DNA of 64,000 nt from Stenotrophomonas maltophilia (lineage in GTDB: Bacteria; Pseudomonadota; Gammaproteobacteria; Xanthomonadales; Xanthomonadaceae). The translations under genes and the position numbers were made by a program. This document shows, one piece after another, positions 15,650 to 23,440 of this stretch (positions within the stretch are counted from its first letter, which is position 1; each line of letters starts with the position of its first letter). The stretch covers positions 2,046,001-2,110,000 of the forward strand of contig NZ_CP090423.1 in NCBI RefSeq assembly GCF_023518235.1, in the 5' to 3' direction. Below the pieces are notes generated by a model. The model saw nothing but the letters and a program-made list of their open reading frames with translations. It searched no databases and was not told the origin of the DNA.

Positions 15650-16543
15650 ATGGACCTGGTACACCCGCAACTGGCTGCGTTCGCGGCCGTGCTGGAGGAA
15701 GGCAGTTTCGAGGCCGCTGCACGCCGCCTGTCGATCAGCCCCTCGGCCCTTTCGCAACGGATAAAGGCACTGGAGGACCGGCTCGGCCAGGTGCTGCTGG
15801 TGCGGCAGGCGCCCTGCCGCCCGACGGCCGCTGGCGAGGCACTGCTGCGCCGGGTGCGGCCGATGCAGGCGCTGGAGGCCGAGGCGCTGGCCGAGCTGCT
15901 GCCCGAGCGCGGCAACGACGCCGCGCGCAAACCGATTCCGCTGGCGGTCAATGACGATTCGCTCGATACCTGGTTCGTGCCGGCCATCGCCGACCTGCAC
16001 CAGCGTCATGGTTACCTGTTCGACCTGCGCATGGACGACCAGGACCACACCCTGGACCTGCTGCGCGATGGCAGCGTGCTCGGCGCGGTCACCGCCGAAA
16101 GCCAACCGGTGAAGGGCTGCAACGTGCACCCGCTCGGTGCCATGCGCTACCACGCCATCGCCTCGCCCGGCTTCGCCCGCCAGTACTTTGATCAGGGCAT
16201 GCAGGCTGCGGCGCTGGCCCACGCACCGATGCTGGTGTTCAACCGCAAGGATGAACTGCAGTGGCGCTTCGTGCGACGGCTGACCCGCGCGCGGCTGCAG
16301 CCACCGCTACACTACCTGCCCTCCTCCACCGGCTTCGTCGAAGCTGCGGCATGCGGACTCGGCTGGGGCATGGCCCCGGAAACGCTGGTCGCACCTGCAG
16401 TCCACTCCGGCCGCGTGGTGGTACTGGAACCCCGCCGCTGGCTCGATGTGCCGTTGTACTGGCAGCATGCGGCCGTGCGCTCAAGCACGCTGCAGCACAT
16501 CACCCAGGCGCTTCGCGCCGCCGCCAGCGGTACCCTTCGTTGA
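15650..16543 (+). CDS. argP: LysR-type regulator, ArgP/LysG group
   Basis: A 297-residue LysR protein with an N-terminal helix-turn-helix (residues 1-60, AAARRLSISPSALSQRIKALED) and a C-terminal periplasmic-binding-like effector domain. The short LVHPQLAAFAAVLEEGSFE start is typical of ArgP/LysG, and the divergent neighbour is the amino acid exporter that this regulator normally activates in response to arginine or lysine. The shared intergenic region (15546-15649) holds an AT-rich stretch with TTATCCTGTGCAGAAAAA-like LysR-box character. Confidence 0.87.
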   Translation: MDLVHPQLAAFAAVLEEGSFEAAARRLSISPSALSQRIKALEDRLGQVLLVRQAPCRPTAAGEALLRRVRPMQALEAEALAELLPERGNDAARKPIPLAVNDDSLDTWFVPAIADLHQRHGYLFDLRMDDQDHTLDLLRDGSVLGAVTAESQPVKGCNVHPLGAMRYHAIASPGFARQYFDQGMQAAALAHAPMLVFNRKDELQWRFVRRLTRARLQPPLHYLPSSTGFVEAAACGLGWGMAPETLVAPAVHSGRVVVLEPRRWLDVPLYWQHAAVRSSTLQHITQALRAAASGTLR

Positions 16544-16553
16544 GGACCACACG

Positions 16554-16631
16554 ATGACCGCAGACCCGGGCTTCACGCCTCGCGCACTACCGTTTGCGCA
16601 CTTCTTCACTATTGGGACGGCATGGGCGTGA
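16554..16631 (+). CDS. Possible 25-residue leader ORF before the TolC-type gene
   Basis: An ATG at 16554 follows a good ribosome site (GAGGA, 7 bases upstream) and opens a 25-codon frame whose stop overlaps the start of the TolC-type gene by 10 bp. The overlap could couple translation. No similarity recognised; it may also be the remnant of an upstream regulator gene. Low confidence that a functional peptide is made. Confidence 0.3.
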   Translation: MTADPGFTPRALPFAHFFTIGTAWA

Positions 16632-18031
16632 TCGGCCGACGTACAAGGACGCAGCGCGCGACGGCCGCACTGGCGCTGGCCCTGCTGGCCTGCCTGCCGC
16701 TGGCTGCGCCGGCGCAGGACAGTACCGCCGCTGTACCGGCACTTGACTGGGAACAGGCACGGCAACGGCTGGAACAGGTCTCCGATGCGCTGGCCGCGTC
16801 TGATGCAGCGGTACGCAACAAGCAGGACCTGCAGGAGGCGACGCGTCTGCTGCGCCTGCCGGAGATCACCGGTGAAGTGCGCCGCCTGCAGTTCCAGAAG
16901 ACCCTGACCCTGCCACTGGGGTCGCTGGCACCGGTGGCCGAAGCCTTCGGCATCGACTCGCCGCTGTCGTTCACCGAACGCGACTGGCGCACCCGTCCGG
17001 TGGTGACTGCGGTGCTGCCGCTGTACACCGGTGGTGTGATCCCGGCCGCGCAGCGTGCCGCCAGCGCTGCCCACGAACAAGCCAGCGCCGAGCGCGAAGC
17101 ACAACGCCAGTCGCTGACCGTGCAGCTGGCCCAGGCCTATTTCGGCCAGCGCCTGGCCGAACAGGCCGTGGACGTGCGTCGCGACGTGCGCGATGGCCTC
17201 AACCGCCACCTCTCCGACGCCGAGAAGCTGGAACGCGAGGGCTTCGCCACGCGCGCGCAGCGTCTGCAGGCCACCGTGGCCCGCGACAAGGCCGAGCGCG
17301 AGTACCAGAAGACGGTGAACGATCTGGCCACGCTGAAGGCCGCGCTGTCCACGCTGCTGCGCAGCGGTGGCGAGGTGCAGCCGGTATCACCGCTGTTCGT
17401 GCAGCGGGTGCCACTGCAACCCGTCGCCAGCTTCGAGCGCACCGCCCTGGCACGCCAACCGCAGATCGCACGCTTGCGAGCGATGGTGGCGCAGGCCGAA
17501 CAGGGCGTACGCGTGCAGCAGGCCAAGCTGAAACCGCAGATCTTCGCCTTCGGCCAGTACGACTTCCGCCGTCGCGACGAGATGCTGACCGATCCGGACT
17601 GGGCGTTCGGCATCGGCCTGAAGTACACCTTCCTGTCGCCGAACTCGCGGCCGGCGCAGATCAGCGCCGCGCGTGCACAACAGGAACAGGCCGAAGCCGG
17701 CCTGCGCGAGGCCGAGAACCAGGTCGCGCTGGGCGTGCGCAAGGCGTGGAACGAACTGGAAACCGCGCGCCAGCAGTTCGTGCTGCTCGACAGCAGCATC
17801 GCCCAGGCCCAGGAAAACCTGCGCCTGCAGGAACTGGCGTTCCGCGAAGGCCAGGCCACCTCGCTGGATGTGATCGACGCGCGGCTCGGCCTCGGTGGCG
17901 CCCGTGTCGAGCGTGCGCAGGCTGCTTACCAATACGATATTGCGCTGGCACAGTTGCTGGAGATCAGTGGACAGATGGACCGTTTCGAGGAATTCCGGCG
18001 GCGTGCGGACGAGGTGATCGACCATGAGTGA
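16622..18031 (+). CDS. TolC-family outer membrane efflux protein
   Basis: A 469-residue protein with a signal peptide (ALALALLACLPLAAPA, cleaved before QDSTA), two long coiled-coil repeats rich in Ala, Gln, Glu and Arg, and the LPLYTGGVIPAAQRAA and LKYTFLSPNSRPAQISAARAQQ segments at the equivalent place in each repeat, as in TolC-like channels. It forms the trimeric outer-membrane duct of an efflux system. The membrane fusion gene overlaps its end by 8 bp and two permease genes follow. Confidence 0.9.
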   Translation: MGVIGRRTRTQRATAALALALLACLPLAAPAQDSTAAVPALDWEQARQRLEQVSDALAASDAAVRNKQDLQEATRLLRLPEITGEVRRLQFQKTLTLPLGSLAPVAEAFGIDSPLSFTERDWRTRPVVTAVLPLYTGGVIPAAQRAASAAHEQASAEREAQRQSLTVQLAQAYFGQRLAEQAVDVRRDVRDGLNRHLSDAEKLEREGFATRAQRLQATVARDKAEREYQKTVNDLATLKAALSTLLRSGGEVQPVSPLFVQRVPLQPVASFERTALARQPQIARLRAMVAQAEQGVRVQQAKLKPQIFAFGQYDFRRRDEMLTDPDWAFGIGLKYTFLSPNSRPAQISAARAQQEQAEAGLREAENQVALGVRKAWNELETARQQFVLLDSSIAQAQENLRLQELAFREGQATSLDVIDARLGLGGARVERAQAAYQYDIALAQLLEISGQMDRFEEFRRRADEVIDHE

Positions 18032-19037
18032 TGTGCTGCACGACGAAGCGACGACGCCCCCGGGCAAGCGCCGGATGGGCCCGATTCTAGCGGTGGTGCT
18101 GCTGGTCGTGGTGGTGCTCGGGTTGTGGCTGGCCTGGCGCAGCCCGGCCGACCAGATCCAGGGCATGGCCGATGCGGACACCATCAACGTGGCCGCCAAG
18201 ATCACTGCGCGCGTGGCCGAACTGAAGGTGCGAGAGGGTGACCGCGTGCAGCCCGGGCAGGTGCTGTTCCTGCTCGACAGCCCCGAAGTGGCCGCCAAGG
18301 AACAGCAGGCCCACGGTGCCCTGGCCGCCGCACAGGCGGTGGCCGACAAGGCCGACGAAGGCGCGCGCAGCGAAGACATCCGCGCTGCGGAAGCGAACTG
18401 GAAGCGCGCCGAAGCCGGTGCGACGCTGGCCGAAGCCACCTACCAGCGCGTGCAGAACCTGTTCAACGAAGGGGTGATGACCCGGCAGAAGCGCGACGAA
18501 GCGCATGCCCAGGCCACCAGTTCGCGCGAACTGGCGCGTGCCGCCCGCGCGCAGTACGACATGGCATTGGCCGGCGCGCGCGAGCAGGACAAGCGCGCCG
18601 CGCAGGGCCAGGTGCAGCAGGCGCAGGGCGCGGTGGCCGAGGTCAACGCCGCGCGTGCCGAAGTGGAAGGGCGCGCGCCGATGGCGGGCGAGATCAACAA
18701 GCGCATGGCCGACCCGGGCGAACTGGTGCCGGCCGGCTACCCGGTATTCACCCTGGTCGACATCGACCGCATGTGGGTGGCGATGAACCTGCGCGAATCG
18801 CAGATGCAGGGCCTGAAGGTCGGCAGCAAGCTGCGCGGCAACGTGCCGGCGCTTGGGCAGGACGCTGAGTTCGAGGTCTATTTCATCAACCCGGCCGGTG
18901 ACTATGCGACCTGGCGTACCACCCGCCAGTCGTCGGGCTACGACGTTCGCAGCTTCGAGGTGCGGGTGCGCCCGGTACGCCGCATCGAGGGCTTCCGCCC
19001 CGGCATGAGCGTGCTGTTCGCATGGCCCCAGCACTGA
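18024..19037 (+). CDS. HlyD/YhiI-type membrane fusion protein
   Basis: A 337-residue periplasmic adaptor with one N-terminal membrane helix (about residues 17-38, ILAVVLLVVVVLGLWLAW), a lipoyl-like half (VAELKVREGDRVQPGQVLFLLDSP), a long alpha-helical hairpin (about 85-210) and a return lipoyl/beta-barrel part with GELVPAGYPVFTLVDIDRMWV. It bridges the inner-membrane permeases with the TolC-type channel. It overlaps the permease gene by 16 bp. The set resembles YhiI of the yhiI-rbbA-yhhJ system. Confidence 0.9.
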   Translation: MSDVLHDEATTPPGKRRMGPILAVVLLVVVVLGLWLAWRSPADQIQGMADADTINVAAKITARVAELKVREGDRVQPGQVLFLLDSPEVAAKEQQAHGALAAAQAVADKADEGARSEDIRAAEANWKRAEAGATLAEATYQRVQNLFNEGVMTRQKRDEAHAQATSSRELARAARAQYDMALAGAREQDKRAAQGQVQQAQGAVAEVNAARAEVEGRAPMAGEINKRMADPGELVPAGYPVFTLVDIDRMWVAMNLRESQMQGLKVGSKLRGNVPALGQDAEFEVYFINPAGDYATWRTTRQSSGYDVRSFEVRVRPVRRIEGFRPGMSVLFAWPQH

Positions 19038-20209
19038 GCCCGGGCACGGGCGGCTTCGCCGCTTCGTGGCGGCGCGAGCTGCGTGCGCTGCGCGGCAACC
19101 GCGCCGATCTGATGCTGGTTACCCTGCTGCCGCTGCTGATGCTGGTGCTGATGGCGTGGATGTTCACGCCCTCGGTGATGCGCGATATCCCCATTGCCGT
19201 GGTCGATCTTGATCACAGCAGTGACAGCCGCCTGCTGCTGCGCATGCTCGACGCCAGCCCCGGCGTACGCATCGCCAGCCAGCCAGCCGACATGGAGGAC
19301 GCACGTTCGCAGCTGCGCCGCCTGGACGTGTTCGCGATCGTGCTGGTGCCGCGCGATGTCACCCGCCAGGCGCTGCGTGGCCGCCAGGGAACGGTGTTCG
19401 CCTATTACAACGCCACCTACATGACCACCGGGCAGTCCGCCGCGCGTGATATCGGCGATGCGGTCTCGGCCTGGAACGCACGCCTGCTGCGCGAGCGCAT
19501 CGGCCTGCAGGTCGGCCCGGGCAAACTGCGTGCCGCACCGATCGCGGTGCAGTCGGACATCCTCTACAACCCGGCACGGAGCTACGAGCTGTTCCTGCTG
19601 CCGCTGATCTTCCCGGCGGTGCTGTCGCTGGTGCTGGCACTGGCCGTGGCCGGCAGCCTCGGCCGCGAGATCCGCGACGGCACCCTGCCCGCCTGGCTGG
19701 GCGGCACGCCATGGTCGGCGATTGCCGGCAAGGTCGCGCCGTACATCCTGCTGTTCTCGCTGTATGGCGCGCTCGGGCTGGGCTACCTCGCCTGGTTGCG
19801 CGGCGATGGCGTGGCCGGCAGCGTGCTGCTGTTGTTGCTCGCGCAGCCGCTGTTCTACCTCGCCACCGCCGCCTACGCGCTGTTCTTCGTCGGCATCACC
19901 CGCGACATGGGCACCGCACTGTCCGCCGTGGGCCTCAGCATCGGCACCGCGCTGGCATTCTCCAGCGCCACCTTCCCGGTGCTGGACGGTCCGTTGTTCA
20001 CCCGTGTCTGGCATCAGCTGCTGCCGCTCAGTGCCTACATCAAGCTGCAGACCCAGCAGCAGTTCGTCGGCTCGCCGCTGCTGGTCTCGTTGTGGCCACT
20101 GGCTACGCTGCTGCTGATGTCCCTGGTGGCGGGCGGCATCGGCGGAATGCGCCTGATCGCCTTCTCGCGTACGCCCGAAGCCGCACAGCCTGCGGGGGCC
20201 GACGCATGA
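19022..20209 (+). CDS. ABC-2 type permease (YhhJ-like), first copy
   Basis: A 395-residue inner-membrane protein with a first helix near the N-terminus (LMLVTLLPLLMLVLMAWMF), a large periplasmic part containing IPIAVVDLDHSSDSRLLLRMLDA, and five C-terminal helices. This is the ABC2_membrane_3 architecture, in which the periplasmic domain often begins with a VVDxDxS motif. It overlaps the neighbouring permease gene by ATGA. No ATP-binding gene is present in the operon, so the ATPase must come from elsewhere or is not used. Confidence 0.87.
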   Translation: MAPALSPGTGGFAASWRRELRALRGNRADLMLVTLLPLLMLVLMAWMFTPSVMRDIPIAVVDLDHSSDSRLLLRMLDASPGVRIASQPADMEDARSQLRRLDVFAIVLVPRDVTRQALRGRQGTVFAYYNATYMTTGQSAARDIGDAVSAWNARLLRERIGLQVGPGKLRAAPIAVQSDILYNPARSYELFLLPLIFPAVLSLVLALAVAGSLGREIRDGTLPAWLGGTPWSAIAGKVAPYILLFSLYGALGLGYLAWLRGDGVAGSVLLLLLAQPLFYLATAAYALFFVGITRDMGTALSAVGLSIGTALAFSSATFPVLDGPLFTRVWHQLLPLSAYIKLQTQQQFVGSPLLVSLWPLATLLLMSLVAGGIGGMRLIAFSRTPEAAQPAGADA

Positions 20210-21327
20210 GTGCAGTGTGGCGCAGCCTGCGGCAGACCCTGATGGCGGTGCTGTGCGACCGCTACGCGATCGTGGTGATGGTCGGTGCGGTCATCCTGTA
20301 CTCGTTCTTCTACCCGGCCGCGTATCGCCACCAGGTGGCCGGCAACCTGCCGGTGCTGGTAGTGGACGAAGACCACAGCGCCACCAGCCGCGAACTGCTG
20401 CGCAAGCTCGACGCGCTGCGGGTTGCCCGTGTGGTCGGACAACCGGCCGACATCGACAGCGCACGCCAGCAGCTGGAAGCCGGCCACGCCGAGGGCATCG
20501 TGCTGATCCCGGCCAACCTGGAGCGCGACATCCTGCGTGGGCACCCGGCCAAGCTGGTGCTGCTCGGCAACGGTGCGTACCTGGGCCGCGCCAGCTGGGT
20601 GCTGGGCAGCGTGGCCGATGCACTGGGCGCGTTCGGGCGGGATGCGGTGGTCGGCCAGGCCGCCTTCATGGGCGCACCGCAGGCACCGCCGGTCACGCTG
20701 GTGCAGCGCCCGCTGTACAACACCCAGGAAGGCTATGGCAGCGCTATCGTGCCCGGCGTGGCCGAGCTGATCGTGCACCAGACCCTGTTGATGGGCATCG
20801 GCGTGCTGCTCGGCGGCCGCCGCCTCGCGCTGGGGCGGCGACTGCGCTTCGACCTGCCGACGCTGACCGGCATGGCATTGGGCTTTGGCCTGATCGGCCT
20901 GTTCGGTCTGTTCTACTACGCCGGCTTCACCGCCTGGGTGCAGGACTATCCGCGCGGTGGCAATCCGCTGGGCCAGCTGCTGGGTGGCACCTTGTTCATC
21001 GCCGCCACGGTGGCGTTCGGCCTGTTCGTCGGCAGCTTCTTCCGCACCCGCGAACGCGCGTTCCAGTACATCATCGCCACCTCGATCCCGCTGTTCTTCC
21101 TGGCCAACCTGTCGTGGCCGGCAGTGATGACGCCGCAACCGCTGGTCTGGCTGGCGCAGCTGCTGCCGACCACCTCCGGCATCAACCTGATGGTGCGCCT
21201 GAACCAGATGGACGCCCGCCTGGCCGACGTCAGCCACGAACTGATCACCCTCACCGCCCTGTTGCTGCTCTACGGCAGCCTCGCCGCCCACCGCCTCCTC
21301 GCCAAAAAAGAGGACGGAGGGGATTAA
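20206..21327 (+). CDS. ABC-2 type permease, second copy
   Basis: A 373-residue paralogue of the preceding permease, with the same plan: an N-terminal helix, a periplasmic part starting LPVLVVDEDHSATSRELLRKLDA and several C-terminal helices. Two permeases of this type would form a heterodimer. The last codons and the TAA stop lie inside a 26-bp inverted repeat, so the DGGD C-terminus is repeat-derived. The annotated start at 20206 overlaps the upstream stop. Confidence 0.87.
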   Translation: MSAVWRSLRQTLMAVLCDRYAIVVMVGAVILYSFFYPAAYRHQVAGNLPVLVVDEDHSATSRELLRKLDALRVARVVGQPADIDSARQQLEAGHAEGIVLIPANLERDILRGHPAKLVLLGNGAYLGRASWVLGSVADALGAFGRDAVVGQAAFMGAPQAPPVTLVQRPLYNTQEGYGSAIVPGVAELIVHQTLLMGIGVLLGGRRLALGRRLRFDLPTLTGMALGFGLIGLFGLFYYAGFTAWVQDYPRGGNPLGQLLGGTLFIAATVAFGLFVGSFFRTRERAFQYIIATSIPLFFLANLSWPAVMTPQPLVWLAQLLPTTSGINLMVRLNQMDARLADVSHELITLTALLLLYGSLAAHRLLAKKEDGGD

Positions 21328-21377
21328 GTCGTCGGCAAGCTTGGGCGATTGCGACTTAATCCCCTCCGTCCCCTTTT
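21306..21377. terminator. 26-bp inverted repeat/bidirectional terminator
   Basis: Arms 21306-21331 and 21352-21377 pair with a single mismatch around a 20-base loop and carry the core GGACGGAGGGGATTAAGTCG. A-rich and T-rich ends (AAAA / TTTT) make it a terminator in both directions. It supplies the TAA stop of the permease on the plus strand and ends 2 bp before the stop codon of the convergent membrane protein. The length and sequence suggest a mobile repeat rather than a gene-specific terminator. Confidence 0.75.
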
Positions 21378-21378
21378 C

Positions 21379-22770
21379 TTAGGGGTCTGGGGCGTACCAG
21401 AACGGGATGCGGAACTCGCGGCGACGATCACCTCCGCGCGTGCCGCCCTCCGCATTCCATACCAGCGACAGATCATGCCGCCCCGGCGTCAGCCCAGCCG
21501 TTGGCAGATAGCCCACCAGGCCACGCATGTCGAGGTCGCGACGCTCCATCGGCATGAAGTCGTGCAGATCCACCGGCGTACCGTCCAGCTGCACCTGCCA
21601 TAGCCGCGACAGGCACTCCACTGCCGCATTGGCCGCCTGCATGCCGGTCGCTTCGTTGCGGGCGCCCGGCAGCGCGGTGCAGTGCTGGCGGGCCAGCGGG
21701 TTGTCACGCTGCGGCCGATGCGGAATAAACACGCGCAGTCGCGAACCGCTGATCGTGTCGGACGGAATCATCGGATACGGCAACAGCTGATCGTGCGCGG
21801 AGCGCAGCGACTCGTAGTGCGCACTAAGCATGCCGTGTTCGACCGCTTCATCGGTCATCACCTGATAACGGTTGAACAGCGAGAACTTCAGCGACCCCAG
21901 CACCTGCACTCCGCCCAGCACCATCGCCACCATTACCGCCAGCAGGTAGGCCACCATGAACGAACGCGAGCGCAGGTTGCTCTGCAACGTCAACTGCATC
22001 GCCTGCATCAGACGCAGCAGGGGAATGCGCTGCATGGCCCCCAGAAAGCGCTGCAGCCAGCGTTGCTGACGATCGGAGGACTGGCCGCGCCGCTGCCGGC
22101 GTGCAATGGCACGTTCCAGCACCGCCGGCACCAGCGCGAGCGCGAACAGGCTGGTCAGCACCGTTGCCACCACCGTCATGCCGACGCGCTCCGCCCCCCC
22201 GGCCAGTGCGCTGATCGCCATCGCCGCGCACAGCGTGAGCACGGCAACCACCAGGGTGCCCGCCAGCGTCTGCACCGCCAGCAGCGTGGTGGAGAAAAGC
22301 AGCGTGGCCAGGCGGTCGGCGCGCTCGATGCTGCCGTCCAGGCCGCCGTCGCGGGCCTTGAGGAAAGCACGCGATACCGGGCCCATGTGCTGCAGCCGCT
22401 CCCAGTCGATGCCCTTGGGAAAGTGCGATTTCAACCCGATCAGCCCGATCCAGTAGCCGCGCACGGTCAGGTGCGCGATCAGCGCCACCGCCAGTACGTA
22501 GCACATGCCTACGCTGATGCTGAAACCAAACCAGAGCACCTGGAAGTACATGCCTTCGGTGTGCAGGCTGCTGCGCGCCCAGGCATCAAACAGGTAACCG
22601 GGCACCGCCAACAGCGCAAACGCCAGCAGGCCGGAAATGAACAATTCGAGCTCGTCGGTACGCTCGCGCAGTCGGCCGAAGCGCGCTGTCGCTTCCGGTG
22701 CTGGATCGACCTCGGCAACCGGCACGCGCGACTCAACCAGGGGTGATTCGTTCACAGTTCGTTCATCCAT
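21379..22770 (-). CDS. Multi-pass membrane protein of unknown function
   Basis: A 463-residue protein not recognised. It has an acidic N-terminal tail, helices at about 45-65, 75-100, 160-185, 190-215 and 270-290, and a C-terminal soluble domain of about 170 residues with SGSRLRVFIPHRPQRDNPLARQ split by conserved-looking Cys residues (CTALPG, VECLSRLW). That domain would lie in the periplasm if the helix count is even before it. The basic stretch RAIARRQRRGQSSDRQQRW sits in a cytoplasmic loop. Monocistronic, between two hairpin elements. No function can be offered. Confidence 0.7.
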   Translation of the reverse strand: MDERTVNESPLVESRVPVAEVDPAPEATARFGRLRERTDELELFISGLLAFALLAVPGYLFDAWARSSLHTEGMYFQVLWFGFSISVGMCYVLAVALIAHLTVRGYWIGLIGLKSHFPKGIDWERLQHMGPVSRAFLKARDGGLDGSIERADRLATLLFSTTLLAVQTLAGTLVVAVLTLCAAMAISALAGGAERVGMTVVATVLTSLFALALVPAVLERAIARRQRRGQSSDRQQRWLQRFLGAMQRIPLLRLMQAMQLTLQSNLRSRSFMVAYLLAVMVAMVLGGVQVLGSLKFSLFNRYQVMTDEAVEHGMLSAHYESLRSAHDQLLPYPMIPSDTISGSRLRVFIPHRPQRDNPLARQHCTALPGARNEATGMQAANAAVECLSRLWQVQLDGTPVDLHDFMPMERRDLDMRGLVGYLPTAGLTPGRHDLSLVWNAEGGTRGGDRRREFRIPFWYAPDP

Positions 22771-22828
22771 TGAAGTCGGCGCAGTATAGACACCGCGCCG
22801 CGGCCCGCGATACGGGCCACTTCAACGA

Positions 22829-22855
22829 CGAACGCCGGCTCGGGGCCGGCGTTCG
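22829..22855. terminator. GC-rich hairpin
   Basis: CGAACGCCGGC and GCCGGCGTTCG pair over 11 bp with a short centre. It lies downstream of the minus-strand glycine-zipper gene and upstream of the membrane protein gene. There is no long U-tract, so termination would be weak. Confidence 0.55.
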
Positions 22856-22906
22856 GGACATACGTACTGCGCAATACTGCGGAAGGGGCCGCGCGGGTAC
22901 AGGCAA

Positions 22907-23269
22907 TCAGCGGTAGACGCGCTCGCAGCGGCGTTCGACCACGCGATCGCCGTTCTTCTGCTGGCTGTTGCCCTGGATCTGCCGCCCCGCCGCACCACCG
23001 GCCACGGCACCGGCCACGGTGGCGAGCTTCTTGCCGTTGCCGCCACCCACCTGGTTGCCCAACAGGCCACCGATCACCGCGCCGGTCGCCGTGCCGGCAA
23101 TACGGTTGGGATCGCGCGAGTTGCGCTGCACTTCCACGTTCTTGCAGACCACGCGGCTGCCATCGTTGAAACGGCGTCCCTCATCGCGCGGGCCATAGGT
23201 CTGGGCGCCGGCCACCGACGATGCCGCCAGCAGCGTGCCCAGCACAAGCAATCGGGTCGAGGTCTTCAT
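22907..23269 (-). CDS. Glycine-zipper 2TM domain protein
   Basis: A 120-residue exported protein: signal peptide MKTSTRLLVLGTLLAASSVA cleaved after VAGA, then a short polar domain, then GTATGAVIGGLLGNQVGGG and GAVAGGAAG, the paired glycine zippers of the SlyB/17-kDa antigen family. A GGAG ribosome site 6 bases before the ATG at 23269 favours this start over ATG 23275. A Cys pair (VVCKNVEV and RRCERVY) flanks the zipper and may form a disulphide. Such proteins associate with the outer membrane; role here unknown. Confidence 0.85.
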   Translation of the reverse strand: MKTSTRLLVLGTLLAASSVAGAQTYGPRDEGRRFNDGSRVVCKNVEVQRNSRDPNRIAGTATGAVIGGLLGNQVGGGNGKKLATVAGAVAGGAAGRQIQGNSQQKNGDRVVERRCERVYR

Positions 23270-23440
23270 GGCCATCTCCAAGGTTGCGGTATGTCGTAAG
23301 TCTCCTCCCGGGGGGGGCAACCGGAAGTGAAATGCGCGTGTCCGCCACCTGATCGGCCATGGCGCGTTCAGGAACAAAGGTGCGCCCACCGCGATCAGCC
23401 ATCGCGATGGGCGCCGTCTCCCTGCCGGCATGCGCTACCG

